From: Flavisolibacter nicotianae
GTDB taxonomy: Bacteria; Bacteroidota; Bacteroidia; Chitinophagales; Chitinophagaceae
NCBI RefSeq assembly: GCF_003628535.1
Contig: NZ_RBCI01000003.1
Coordinates: forward strand, 620,001-684,000
Direction: 5' to 3'
DNA: 64,000 nt
Numbering within the stretch: position 1 is the stretch's first letter; the number at the start of each line of letters is the position of its first letter. Made by a program: the position numbers and the translations under genes. Under the pieces are notes generated by a model, which saw only the letters and a list, made by a program, of their open reading frames with translations, was not told the DNA's origin and ran no database searches. Shown one piece after another: positions 17,720 to 26,100 of the stretch.

Positions 17720-18781
17720 ATGAGACAGTCTTTTTTACTTGCCCTTCTTTGCCTTGCTCTTTCGCCATTTGCGCAAAAGAGACCGGAAAGCATCGCCATT
17801 GTCGGTGTGGGCGATGTGATGCTGGGCACGACATACCCCGGCAATTCCCTGCCCCCCGGCGACGGCCAGGGTGTATTGACAGCCGTGACACCCTACCTTA
17901 AAAAGGCCAACCTGACCTTTGGCAATTACGAAGGGGCTTTGTTCGACGGTACCGGCGTGCCGAAAACCTGTGCCGACACAACGCGGTGTTTTGCGTTTAA
18001 AACACCGGAACGATACGCCGCCCACCTGCAAAGTGCCGGCTTTTCGGTGATGAGCGTGGCCAATAACCACAGCGGTGATTTTGGTGAGGAAGGACGGGTG
18101 CGAACCGTGGCCGCCTTGCAAAAAGCGGGCATTGCCGCCTGCGGCACCGTAAAGCAGCCCTACACGATCGTGGAAAAAAACGGCGTGAAATACGGCATTG
18201 CGGCCTTTGCACCCAACAAGGGCACACAGGATATCAACGACTATAAATCGGCAGGTAGGATCGTCGCGACACTGAGCCGCCTTTGCGACATCGTGGTGGT
18301 TTCGTTTCACGGTGGTGCCGAAGGCGCGGACAAGCAGCATGTGCCCCGGCAACCCGAGTGGTTTTTGGGCGAAAACAGGGGGGATGTGTACCGCTTTGCG
18401 AGGGTAGTGATCGACTCCGGCGCCGACGTCGTGTTTGGTCACGGGCCGCATGTGTCGCGGGCCATAGACCTGTACAAGGGTCGGTTCATTGCATACAGCA
18501 TGGGCAATTTTGCCACCTATGGCAAGTTTAGTTTGAAAGGCGATGCCGGTATTGCGCCGATCGTGAAAGTTTATGTCGACAAAAAAGGACAGTTCCTAAA
18601 GGGGCAGATCATTCCGATCCGGCAGGTTGGCGCCGGCCGGCCGCGGCTGGATTCGTCCGGGGCCGTTGTGCAAAGAATCAGGGCGTTGACGGCGCAGGAT
18701 TTTCCCGAATCGTCGCTGGTCATTCATTCAGACGGTGCCATCAGGCACAGGCCAAAAAAGAAAGAGAAACAGGCAACATGA
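17720..18781 (+). CDS. CapA family exported protein (poly-gamma-glutamate synthesis type)
   Basis: 353 residues; signal peptide RQSFLLALLCLALSPFAQ. The CapA/metallophosphatase-like fold begins at SIAIVGVGDVMLGTT, followed by LTFGNYEGALF, MSVANNHSGDFG, VVVSFHGGAEG, VVFGHGPHVSRAI and FIAYSMGNFATYG. These match the metal-binding D, N/E, NNH, H and GHGPH positions of the family. CapA proteins belong to poly-gamma-glutamate capsule systems, but most Bacteroidota members have no known substrate. The stop overlaps the next start as ATGA, so the following glycosyltransferase-like gene is translationally coupled. No CapB/CapC genes are seen nearby. Confidence 0.82.
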   Translation: MRQSFLLALLCLALSPFAQKRPESIAIVGVGDVMLGTTYPGNSLPPGDGQGVLTAVTPYLKKANLTFGNYEGALFDGTGVPKTCADTTRCFAFKTPERYAAHLQSAGFSVMSVANNHSGDFGEEGRVRTVAALQKAGIAACGTVKQPYTIVEKNGVKYGIAAFAPNKGTQDINDYKSAGRIVATLSRLCDIVVVSFHGGAEGADKQHVPRQPEWFLGENRGDVYRFARVVIDSGADVVFGHGPHVSRAIDLYKGRFIAYSMGNFATYGKFSLKGDAGIAPIVKVYVDKKGQFLKGQIIPIRQVGAGRPRLDSSGAVVQRIRALTAQDFPESSLVIHSDGAIRHRPKKKEKQAT

Positions 18782-19494
18782 CGATTCCCCCTACCGCTAT
18801 TGCCACTATTACCTGGGCCAGGAACCCTGCAGAAGAAGTCCTGTTGCTTTCGGCGATCAGGGAGCTAACAGCTTTCGGGTTGCCCCTGTTCGTGACCGAC
18901 GGTGGTTCTTCCGGTGCATTTACCCGGGAGTTGCGATCGATGCCGCAGGTCCAGGTAAGCCAGTCAAAAGGGTTGTGGCCGCAGGTGAAGAACAGCGTAA
19001 CGAAGGCCGTACGGTCCGGCGCTCAAACCATATTTTATACCGAGCCGGATAAACTTGCTTTTTTCCGTAACCATTTGCCGCAACTGCTGGCAACAAAACA
19101 AGCGGGGGAGAAGACAGGTGTCGTGCTGGCATCGCGTACGCCCCAGGCGCTGTCGACATTTCCTCCTTTCCAGCAAATGACGGAAACGACAATCAACAAC
19201 TGCTGCGCAGAGATTACAGGGAACGTAACTGATTATTGCTACGGGCCCTTCCTTTTTTCCAGTCGCCTTCTTTCCTGTCTCGATGCCCTGCCGGAAAATT
19301 GCGGTTGGGGATGGCGACCCTTCCTGTTTGTCATGGCTCATCGCCTTGGGATGGAGATTGACCTGTTTCAGGGCGACTTTGTTTGTCCGCCCGATCAGCG
19401 GGAGGATGATGCCACTGAACGGATCTACCGCATGAAGCAACTTTCGCAAAACATCGACGGGATTGTACTGGCAACGTCCCAACTGTTGGTCTAA
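18778..19494 (+). CDS. Glycosyltransferase-like (nucleotide-diphospho-sugar transferase fold) protein, 238 aa
   Basis: No signal peptide, so cytoplasmic. The order of elements (AIATITWARNPAEEVLLLSAI, then LPLFVTDGGSS, then TIFYTEPDK, then a central YCYGPFLFSSRLLSCL and GWGWRPFLFVMAHRLG) recalls a GT-A fold, with TEPDK possibly in the place of the acidic DxD-type motif. This assignment is tentative. ATGA coupling to the CapA gene suggests both act on the same cell-surface or small-molecule product. The gene ends exactly against the stop of the convergent GNAT gene. Confidence 0.6.
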   Translation: MTIPPTAIATITWARNPAEEVLLLSAIRELTAFGLPLFVTDGGSSGAFTRELRSMPQVQVSQSKGLWPQVKNSVTKAVRSGAQTIFYTEPDKLAFFRNHLPQLLATKQAGEKTGVVLASRTPQALSTFPPFQQMTETTINNCCAEITGNVTDYCYGPFLFSSRLLSCLDALPENCGWGWRPFLFVMAHRLGMEIDLFQGDFVCPPDQREDDATERIYRMKQLSQNIDGIVLATSQLLV

Positions 19495-20070
19495 TCATCT
19501 GCCATCGCTGGCCAGTAGCTTCCAGTTCCAGGCGACCATGACCCACTCAATGCCATCCGGCGCAGTATAGTGGTGGATGTCGGTAAAACCGATCCGCTCG
19601 TGTGCACGAAGCGAACGAAGATTGGTGGCGGCAATTTCCGTGACCGCAAAATCGTAGCGGCCTTGCAGCGATTTTCGGTAATACGCGTAACATGCGTCAA
19701 GAACGCCTTTGCCCCTGTATGGCCTGGACACGCAGGCCTGACCCACAACCACATAGTGAAAATCGGAAACCGTCCTGCCGGCAAAAGGTACATGACCGAA
19801 CAGCTCAAACATCGGTTGCAGGATTGGAATTTCATTTGCGGACTCCGCTGTCATGACGAGGAGGTAAGCGATCACGTAGTCGTCATCTTTTGCGATGATG
19901 TGCGGTTCAATTTCATTCAGCGTCTTCAACTGTGCTTCGCTGTGTTCAACGGTTACAAAGCCCTGTGCGCTTTTTTCTTCCCTGCTGAGTGCCGACGGCA
20001 AATTCTCCCGTTGCAATTGCAAAATGGCTTTCAGTTCTTCGTCCGATTCAGCACGTTTATAATGGACCAT
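19495..20070 (-). CDS. GNAT family N-acetyltransferase, 191 aa
   Basis: Typical GNAT pattern: an N-terminal helix with DEELKAILQLQRENLP, strand DDYVIAYLLVM, then YVVVGQACVSRPYRGKGVLDACYAYY, which contains the acetyl-CoA loop (RPYRGKG), and the late strand LRSLRAHERIGFTDIH. The acceptor is unknown. It starts 21 bases after rarA on the same strand and probably shares its transcript. Its stop codon abuts that of the CapA-linked gene on the other strand, leaving no intergenic terminator. Confidence 0.8.
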   Translation of the reverse strand: MVHYKRAESDEELKAILQLQRENLPSALSREEKSAQGFVTVEHSEAQLKTLNEIEPHIIAKDDDYVIAYLLVMTAESANEIPILQPMFELFGHVPFAGRTVSDFHYVVVGQACVSRPYRGKGVLDACYAYYRKSLQGRYDFAVTEIAATNLRSLRAHERIGFTDIHHYTAPDGIEWVMVAWNWKLLASDGR

Positions 20071-20091
20071 GGCTTGTACAAAATGAAAGGG

Positions 20092-21360
20092 TCAGTAGCC
20101 GTATTTGTTGTTCCAAAGGCTTTTTAAAAAGCGACGCAGCTCGTCTTCCCGCGGGTTTTTGCCCGGATCGTAAAAAGTAGTGCCTTTGATTGCGTCGGGT
20201 AAAAATTCCTGCTCGGTAAAATTCTTTTCATAGCTATGGGCATACTTGTAGTTCTTGCCATAGCCCATTCGCTTCATGAGTCCCGTCGGCGCATTGCGGA
20301 TGTGCAGCGGTACCGGCAAATCACCCTGCTTTCTGACCATGTCCAATGCTTCTTCAATGGCCATGTAGGATGCATTGCTTTTGTGGGAGGAGGCCAGGTA
20401 AGTAGCACATTGCGCAAGGATGATCCTCGACTCGGGGTAGCCGATCTTGTTCACCGCTTCGAAACAGGAGTTGGCAAGAACCAGAGCGGTGGGATTGGCG
20501 TTGCCGATGTCTTCGGCAGCAAAGATCACCATGCGCCGTGCAATGAATTTTACGTCTTCACCGCCCTCTATCATGCGGGCCAGCCAGTAGATGGCGCCGT
20601 TTGGATCGGAGCCCCGCATGGACTTGATAAAAGCCGAAATGATGTCGTAGTGCTGCTCGCCGCTTTTGTCGTAAAGGGCAATGCGCTGCTGGGCGATTTT
20701 CAACACGTCCTCATCGGTTATGATAATTGTTGCATCTTCTGGTTGGGCGTCAACAACAATTTCAAACAAGTTCAACAGCTTTCGTGCATCACCGCCGGAC
20801 AAGCGGATGAGTGCTTCGGTTTCCCTGAGCTCGATCTTTTTTGTGCGCAGCCACTCGTCCTTTTCCATTGCCTGGTGAAGAAGCTGCACGAGGTCGTCCA
20901 CTTCCAGCGGCTTCAGCACGTATACCTGGCAGCGGCTTAATAAGGCGCTGTTGACTTCAAAAGAAGGGTTTTCCGTGGTTGCACCGATCAGGGTAACAAT
21001 TCCTTTTTCAACAGCCCCTAACAATGCATCCTGCTGGCCCTTGTTAAAGCGGTGAATTTCGTCGATAAACAGGATGGTGCCTTTTTCTTCCTGGGCTGCT
21101 GCAATGGCCTCCCGAACGTCTTTTACGCCGGAACTGATGGCGCTGAGCTGGATAAACGGAACGTTCAGCGTGTGGGCGATGATGTTGGCAATGGTGGTTT
21201 TGCCCGTACCCGGCGGACCCCATAAAATAAGCGACGGGATTTTGCCTCTCTCGATCGCCGACCGCAAAATACTGCCTTTGCCGGTGAGGTGCTGCTGGCC
21301 TACCAGTTCATCAAGGGTTTGCGGACGCATGCGTTCCGCCAGGGGAGCTGCTGTTTGCAT
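20092..21360 (-). CDS. rarA: Replication-associated recombination protein A (AAA+ ATPase)
   Basis: 422 residues, normal length for RarA/MgsA. Walker A is GPPGTGKTT (residues about 48-56), Walker B is [12 protein letters not shown], and sensor 1 is [12 protein letters not shown]. The C-terminal half contains the family stretches [25 protein letters not shown] and [11 protein letters not shown], then [10 protein letters not shown]. RarA acts at stalled replication forks and is related to clamp loaders and Holliday-junction helicases. A perfect minus-strand TACCTTTG box lies at 21380-21387, 20 bases upstream. A GNAT gene follows at 21 bases. Confidence 0.95.
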   Translation of the reverse strand: MQTAAPLAERMRPQTLDELVGQQHLTGKGSILRSAIERGKIPSLILWGPPGTGKTTIANIIAHTLNVPFIQLSAISSGVKDVREAIAAAQEEKGTILFIDEIHRFNKGQQDALLGAVEKGIVTLIGATTENPSFEVNSALLSRCQVYVLKPLEVDDLVQLLHQAMEKDEWLRTKKIELRETEALIRLSGGDARKLLNLFEIVVDAQPEDATIIITDEDVLKIAQQRIALYDKSGEQHYDIISAFIKSMRGSDPNGAIYWLARMIEGGEDVKFIARRMVIFAAEDIGNANPTALVLANSCFEAVNKIGYPESRIILAQCATYLASSHKSNASYMAIEEALDMVRKQGDLPVPLHIRNAPTGLMKRMGYGKNYKYAHSYEKNFTEQEFLPDAIKGTTFYDPGKNPREDELRRFLKSLWNNKYGY

Positions 21361-21379
21361 ATGTAAAAAATTCGAAGGT

Positions 21380-21387
21380 CAAAGGTA
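21380..21387 (-). promoter_or_regulatory. -7 promoter box of rarA
   Basis: The minus strand reads TACCTTTG, an exact TAnnTTTG match, 19 bases upstream of the rarA start. Confidence 0.55.
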
Positions 21388-21454
21388 AAGTGGGCTCTCG
21401 TGAAGCAGGAATGGTTCTGCATATTACGGATTTGCCCGGAAGATGCGCTTGCAT

Positions 21455-21462
21455 TTACTTTG
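21455..21462 (+). promoter_or_regulatory. -7-like box of the 74-residue protein gene
   Basis: TTACTTTG differs from TAnnTTTG at one base. It lies 18 bases before the ATG at 21481 and would exclude the earlier in-frame ATG at 21400. Confidence 0.4.
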
Positions 21463-21480
21463 CGCTCTTCATACGACTTT

Positions 21481-21705
21481 ATGAACGATTATACCATCAA
21501 TGTGGCACAGGTTGAAGAATTGCAGACCATCCGCAATGTCGATGAACTGGAAACAATCTTTACCCGTGCAAAAAGCGCTGTCGTCAACGGCGCAAAAGTG
21601 ATCCTGGTAAGAAAAGAGGCCTCCGGCAAGATCAATAAATTCGATGCAATGGATACACTGGAAGACCTGGAAAAATACCGCGAACGTGTTTTTCGCTACC
21701 TGTAA
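21481..21705 (+). CDS. Small conserved hypothetical protein, 74 aa
   Basis: Start MNDYTINVAQVEELQTI was chosen over an ATG 27 codons upstream, because a promoter-like box lies between them and the upstream residues look non-coding. The protein is compact and charged with no signal peptide: VDELETIFTRAKSAVVNGAKVILVRK, then a lysine- and aspartate-rich end EDLEKYRERVFRYL. The predicted pattern is helix, strand, helix. I recognise it as a type of small cytoplasmic protein seen in this family, but no function is known. It is convergent with htpG, separated by a long hairpin. Confidence 0.65.
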   Translation: MNDYTINVAQVEELQTIRNVDELETIFTRAKSAVVNGAKVILVRKEASGKINKFDAMDTLEDLEKYRERVFRYL

Positions 21706-21709
21706 AAAA

Positions 21710-21763
21710 CAAACGTCAAAATTCAAAAGCTTCCCTGTGTTTAGCTTTGAATTTTGACGTTTG
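21710..21763. terminator. Long AT-rich hairpin between convergent genes
   Basis: Perfect 18-bp arms: 21710-21727 (CAAACGTCAAAATTCAAA) and 21746-21763. It lies directly after the stop at 21705 and 22 bases beyond the htpG stop. It probably terminates or shields both transcripts. The arm core GTCAAAATTCAAA differs by one base from the arm at 6282-6294. Confidence 0.7.
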
Positions 21764-21785
21764 AATTTGCCTTTGTCAGATTTCC

Positions 21786-23678
21786 TTACTCAGAAAAAAC
21801 CTTTACACTCCGCTCGACAAATGCCGTCAGGTCGGCGCCTTTCAGCATGCCTTGCGAAAGAAGCGCCAAATCAAAGGCCTGCTTTGCTAGTTGCGTGGCG
21901 TGTGCTTCATCGCTCTGGAGAATCTTTGTTACCAGTTTGTGATTGGCGTTGATGGTAACCTTGTAGCTGTCGGGCAGGTTGCCGTAGAAGCCCATACCGC
22001 CACCGCCCATACGGGCCATGTCTTTCATGCGGCGCATCCACTCTTCCATGGTAATGGTCACCGGCATTTCTTCGGACGAAAGGCTTTCCACTTCTACCTT
22101 CATGTGACCGTTGCCGATCGCCTTCTCAAAAACTTCTTTCACCTTTTTGGTTTCGTCTTCCGTGAGCTGGTGCGTTTGTGCATCGTCTTTTTCGATCAGC
22201 TTGTCCATTACGTCGGCATCCACCCGCTTGAAGGAAACTTTTTCCAGCTTCATTTCCAGTTGCTGCATTAAGTGGTTGTCGAGCGGCATGTCCATCACCA
22301 GCACATCGTAATTGCGCTTTTCGGCCGTAACGATGTAGCTGTGCTGCTTTTCCGCGTCGATGGTGTAGAGATAGATGGCTGTGCCGTTTTTGTCGGTTTG
22401 AAAATCCTTCACTTTGGCGTTGTATTCTTCGAGGGTAAAATGTTCGCCTTTGGTGTTGGTGAGGAGCGCAAAGTCCTTTGCCTTTTCGTAAAACTTCTCC
22501 TCGGTGATCATGCCGTACTTCACAAACAAGCCAATGTCTTTCCATTTTTCCTCATAAGCCTTGCGGTCTTTTCGGAAGAGTTCGTTGAGCTTGTCGGCCA
22601 CCTTGCGGGTGATATAGCTGTTGATCTTTTTCACGTTGCTGTCGGCCTGCAAAAAGGAACGGCTGACGTTCAGCGGAATGTCCGGTGAGTCAATCACACC
22701 GTGCAGCAGCATTAAGAATTCCGGCACGATATCCTTGACTTCGTCGGTAATGAAGACCTGGCGGGAGAAAAGTTTGATCTTGTTTTTTTGCAGCTCAAAA
22801 TCATTCTTCACCTTGGGGAAGTAAAGTACGCCGGTCAGATGGAAAGGGTAATCAACGTTCAGGTGAATCCAGAACAGCGGCTCTTCCGACATCGGATAGA
22901 GTTCGCGGTAAAATTTCAGGTAGTCTTCATCTTTTAATTCAGAAGGCTGCCTGGTCCAGATGGGCGTGGTGTCGTTGATGATGTTGTCCACTTCCACATC
23001 CCTGAACTTCGTCTTTCCTTCTTCGTCTACGCCATCTTCTTCGTGTTCTGTCTTGGTGCCGAACTTGATGGGCACAGGCATGAACTTGCAGTATTTCTCG
23101 AGGATGCCCTGCAGCTTCCATTTGTCGAGGAACTCTTCGTTTTCGCTATTGATGTACAGGATGACATCGGTGCCCCTTTCTGTTCTGTTGCCCTCGGTAA
23201 TCTCAAACTCGGTGCTGCCATCGCAAACCCAGCGGGCCGGCTCGGCGCCTTCCTGGTAGGAGAGGGTTTGGATCTCCACTTTATCCGCTACCATAAAAGC
23301 GGAATAAAAACCAAGACCAAAACGGCCGATGATCTCATTGGCGTCTTTGGCTTCCTTGAATTTTTCCATGAACTCCGTCGCGCCGGAAAACGCAATCTGG
23401 TTGATGTACTTTTTGATCTCTTCGGCTGTCATTCCAATTCCACGGTCAGACACCGTGATGGTTTTGGCTGTTTCGTCCAGCGAAATTTCAATCTGCAGGT
23501 TTCCCAGCTCCTTGTTGTATTGCCCGAGAGAAGAGAGACGCTTTACTTTTTGCGTGGCATCAACGGCATTGCTTACCAGTTCCCGCAAAAAAATCTCGTG
23601 ATCGGAGTAAAGAAATTTTTTAATGATGGGAAAAATATTCTCCGTGTGAATGGATATCGTTCCTTTTTCCTGTACCAT
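21786..23678 (-). CDS. htpG: Molecular chaperone HtpG (Hsp90)
   Basis: 630 residues, full length. The N-terminal GHKL ATPase has FLRELVSNAVDATQKV (the E and N that contact nucleotide-Mg), SDRGIGMT and GRFGLGFYSAFMVAD. The middle domain contains NVSRSFLQAD with the catalytic-loop Arg. The C-terminal part is the dimerisation domain with YGNLPDSYKVTINANHKLV and DLALLSQGML. HtpG is a cytosolic ATP-dependent chaperone for stress-damaged proteins. A minus-strand TACCTTTA box at 23741-23748 with a TTTG 16 bases upstream (23765-23768) looks like its promoter, leaving a leader of about 55 bases. Confidence 0.97.
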   Translation of the reverse strand: MVQEKGTISIHTENIFPIIKKFLYSDHEIFLRELVSNAVDATQKVKRLSSLGQYNKELGNLQIEISLDETAKTITVSDRGIGMTAEEIKKYINQIAFSGATEFMEKFKEAKDANEIIGRFGLGFYSAFMVADKVEIQTLSYQEGAEPARWVCDGSTEFEITEGNRTERGTDVILYINSENEEFLDKWKLQGILEKYCKFMPVPIKFGTKTEHEEDGVDEEGKTKFRDVEVDNIINDTTPIWTRQPSELKDEDYLKFYRELYPMSEEPLFWIHLNVDYPFHLTGVLYFPKVKNDFELQKNKIKLFSRQVFITDEVKDIVPEFLMLLHGVIDSPDIPLNVSRSFLQADSNVKKINSYITRKVADKLNELFRKDRKAYEEKWKDIGLFVKYGMITEEKFYEKAKDFALLTNTKGEHFTLEEYNAKVKDFQTDKNGTAIYLYTIDAEKQHSYIVTAEKRNYDVLVMDMPLDNHLMQQLEMKLEKVSFKRVDADVMDKLIEKDDAQTHQLTEDETKKVKEVFEKAIGNGHMKVEVESLSSEEMPVTITMEEWMRRMKDMARMGGGGMGFYGNLPDSYKVTINANHKLVTKILQSDEAHATQLAKQAFDLALLSQGMLKGADLTAFVERSVKVFSE

Positions 23679-23740
23679 AATAGATTATTTGTAAAAATGA
23701 TTTTTGAACAGCCTTTCCACTATCAATGCCTGTTCCAGTG

Positions 23741-23748
23741 TAAAGGTA
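23741..23748 (-). promoter_or_regulatory. -7 box of htpG with -33 partner
   Basis: The minus strand reads TACCTTTA; TTTG lies at 23765-23768, a 16-base spacer. This is one of the few places where both elements of the Bacteroidota promoter are visible. Confidence 0.5.
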
Positions 23749-23971
23749 ATTGCCACATTGACAGCAAAAGGGCTTTTTCGCTTGTTTTTCAGTCACCTGC
23801 GAAACAAACCGGCAGTCGGAAAACCGCCACAGAACGACAGCGACCTGAACAAATTGCAGTTAATTTTTCTAAAAAAAATTTTCTATACAAATCGACTTCT
23901 GGCATTTGTGGGCATACTAGTTGCATTGGAGAACGTGAAATTTTTTCATTGCTAACAAAAAAACACGAAAT

Positions 23972-25048
23972 ATGAAAAAGACGTTTCTGGCGATGCTCCT
24001 GGTAGGAGGTACTATGTCGGTGTTTGCGCAAAACACGCAGACCAATCCGACAAATCAAAGCACAACAAATCCCACTACGGCTCCGACAACAACGCAGCCG
24101 ACAACTACACAACCGACTTCAACACCCACTGATCCATCTACAACAACGAGCAGCATGGCCACTGACACTGTCCGGCCCACAGGGGCGCCTTCTGCAACAG
24201 GCAACTGGAACGGCGTTAGTGCCAGCACTTCCTGGACTCCGGAAACAGCACCGGCTTATAGCTGGAACAACTACGGTAACTGGCAGAACATGGGCAGTGT
24301 GTATCCCACTGGCAACGCAAATCTGAACAACAGCAGCAACATGAACAATACAGCTGCCAATGGCGCCCTGAATTCAACTGGTTCTTACAGTGCTTATGGT
24401 GGCACGGCCGTTGCCAACCTGCCTGCCAATGTTCAAATGCGTTTCAACCAGGATTTTCCAACTGGAGCCAACAACCAGTTTAGCTGGAACCAATACGGCG
24501 ACTGGTTCCATACGCATTACTTGAGCAATGGCCGCCTCTGGCAATACTATTACAGCAAACGCGGTGATGGTTATGCGCTGGTACTGCCGGTTGTTCATAC
24601 CTATGTGCCGGAAAACATCATTAACAATGCAATCCAGAAGTATGGTACCAACCTGTATTCAATTGGTATGGTAAAAACCAACAGCGGTAACAGTGCTTAC
24701 CAGGTAGGTTTGATCCAGAATGGACAATTGAACATGCAATACCTGGATGATAACGGTGCGACCGTAGCGGATGTTTGGAGAACAGAAGACAGCACCGGCA
24801 TGAACTCCATGCAGAACAATGCAGCCATGGATAGCAGTGGCTCCATGAATGCACAGCCCTCAACCGGTAATGAAACCATGAGCAGCAGCACGGACTCTAA
24901 CATGAACAATAGCGATGCGAACAAGGAAAAAACAAAAGTAAAAGTGAAGCATGCCGACGGCTCGATTGACAAGATCAAGACCAAGAATGGCCAGTTGAAA
25001 GTGAAGTCAAAGCCTTCAACAGACAATACGAATAACGAACAGCAATAA
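23972..25048 (+). CDS. Secreted low-complexity protein with central PepSY-like region, 358 aa
   Basis: Signal peptide KKTFLAMLLVGGTMSVFAQ. Residues about 20-65 are almost only T, P, Q, N and S (TTTQPTTTQPTSTPTDPS). A central region of about 130 residues has NLPANVQMRFNQDFP and VPENIINNAIQKYGTNLYSIG, then AYQVGLIQNGQLNMQYLDD, the pattern of PepSY-like or beta-lactamase-inhibitor-like domains. The C-terminal tail is Ser/Met/Asn-rich and then Lys-rich (KEKTKVKVKHADGSIDKIK). No family is certain; an exported, partly disordered surface or periplasmic protein is the best guess. A strong terminator follows the stop. Confidence 0.7.
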   Translation: MKKTFLAMLLVGGTMSVFAQNTQTNPTNQSTTNPTTAPTTTQPTTTQPTSTPTDPSTTTSSMATDTVRPTGAPSATGNWNGVSASTSWTPETAPAYSWNNYGNWQNMGSVYPTGNANLNNSSNMNNTAANGALNSTGSYSAYGGTAVANLPANVQMRFNQDFPTGANNQFSWNQYGDWFHTHYLSNGRLWQYYYSKRGDGYALVLPVVHTYVPENIINNAIQKYGTNLYSIGMVKTNSGNSAYQVGLIQNGQLNMQYLDDNGATVADVWRTEDSTGMNSMQNNAAMDSSGSMNAQPSTGNETMSSSTDSNMNNSDANKEKTKVKVKHADGSIDKIKTKNGQLKVKSKPSTDNTNNEQQ

Positions 25049-25061
25049 GAATTCGTTTTAC

Positions 25062-25096
25062 AAAAAAGAACCCGGCGGATGCTGGGTTCTTTTTTT
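25062..25096 (+). terminator. Terminator after the low-complexity protein gene
   Basis: AAAAAAGAACCC (25062-25073) pairs with GGGTTCTTTTTT (25084-25095), and a T run continues after it. Confidence 0.85.
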
Positions 25097-25171
25097 CATG
25101 GTTGTACAATACAGTAGGGGACTGACCGTGTATTGTATTGTTTCAAAAATTTGGTGACCGGAAAAAAATAA

Positions 25172-25381
25172 ATGATGGACAAAAACATTGACAGGCATTT
25201 GGATGTGCCGGCGGAAGCCAACCGCGATAAACACATGAATTATTTGGATGAAGAAAGCAGGGATGAAAACCATTCAGGTGACGAACGCACGAGCCATACA
25301 AAGGAAGAGCAGGATCGCCGCAGGGAGTGGGAAGAAGGATTGAAAGAAGGCCGACAGGCCGCATCCAAAAACAACGACTGA
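25172..25381 (+). CDS. Small highly charged hydrophilic protein, 69 aa
   Basis: MMDKNIDRHLDVPAEANRDK... consists mainly of D, E, K, R, H and N with almost no hydrophobic core, so it is probably disordered or a simple helix; EEQDRRREWEEGLKEG near the end looks helical. A second ATG three bases on (25175) is an equal start candidate. The stop shares one base with the next ATG (TGATG), so it is coupled to the zinc-ribbon gene. Such small hydrophilic proteins often accompany stress responses, but that is inference. Confidence 0.65.
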   Translation: MMDKNIDRHLDVPAEANRDKHMNYLDEESRDENHSGDERTSHTKEEQDRRREWEEGLKEGRQAASKNND

Positions 25382-25608
25382 TGTTACCGGAATACAAAGA
25401 ATCCACGTTTGAAGAGCAGGATCTCCATTGCCCTAATTGCCAGTGGAAAGGAAAGGGCTATGATGCCGTGGTGATTGACTTTTTCGGCGTTGTTGGTAAC
25501 AAAGAAGTTCATTGTCCCAACTGCGACGAAACCATCGGCATCATCCTGAAAGACGAACATGAGTCACCGGGTGAAAGTACCGATGACGTCAATATACAAG
25601 CCGACTAG
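25381..25608 (+). CDS. Small zinc-ribbon protein, 75 aa
   Basis: Start MLPEYKESTFEEQDL was chosen because it overlaps the preceding stop (TGATG); an earlier in-frame ATG at 25327 lies inside the upstream gene. Two CPNC motifs (LHCPNCQWKGKG and VHCPNCDETIG) about 30 residues apart form a four-cysteine zinc ribbon, with DAVVIDFFGVVG between them. The tail is acidic (DEHESPGESTDD). It might bind nucleic acid or a protein partner; no family name is recognised. It overlaps tail-to-tail with the thioredoxin gene by four bases. Confidence 0.72.
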   Translation: MLPEYKESTFEEQDLHCPNCQWKGKGYDAVVIDFFGVVGNKEVHCPNCDETIGIILKDEHESPGESTDDVNIQAD

Positions 25609-25979
25609 CTTTCTTTACCTGCCGTTGTAAGGAGTCTTTCTTCGATAACCTGTTGAAACGTCTTTTTTGGTATCGCACCTTTCTGCATCATCGGCGCACC
25701 TTCCATGGGAATGAACAGGAGTGTCGGAATACTTTGGATTCCGAATAACATGGATAATTCTGATTCCTTGTCGGTGTCGATTTTGTAAATTAGTACCCGT
25801 CCTTCGTATTCCTTCGACAACTCTTCCAGTACAGGGGCAACGGCCTTGCAGGGCCCACACCAGTCGGCATAAAAATCAATGATGGCCGGAAGTGTGCCCT
25901 TGTATTTCCAGTTTTCTTCTTTCGCGTAATCAAAGATGTTCTCTTTAAATCCGTCGGCTGTTAATTGAATTGTGGCCAT
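25605..25979 (-). CDS. trxA: Thioredoxin
   Basis: 124 residues from MATIQLTADGF. The redox motif is WCGPC in AIIDFYADWCGPCKAVAP, followed by VLIYKIDTDKE and the conserved cis-proline loop IQSIPTLLFIP. No signal peptide, so it is a cytoplasmic disulfide reductase. The open frame extends 50 codons further upstream, but that part lacks thioredoxin similarity and overlaps the divergent M61 promoter region; the shorter start is preferred. The last four bases overlap the zinc-ribbon gene on the other strand. Confidence 0.92.
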   Translation of the reverse strand: MATIQLTADGFKENIFDYAKEENWKYKGTLPAIIDFYADWCGPCKAVAPVLEELSKEYEGRVLIYKIDTDKESELSMLFGIQSIPTLLFIPMEGAPMMQKGAIPKKTFQQVIEERLLTTAGKES

Positions 25980-26074
25980 TCTTTTCTTTTTTCCTGTACC
26001 AGAATCAGGCCAGTGAAATTCCATGAGCGGCAACCTCTTCGTTTCAGCGAAGCCGGAAAACAGTTCGATGCTGT

Positions 26075-26082
26075 TAAGTTTG
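26075..26082 (+). promoter_or_regulatory. -7 promoter box of the M61 gene
   Basis: TAAGTTTG is an exact TAnnTTTG match 18 bases upstream of the ATG at 26101. It excludes the in-frame ATGs at 26023 and 26068, which would precede the transcript start. Confidence 0.6.
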
Positions 26083-26100
26083 CACAAATTTATCTGCACA

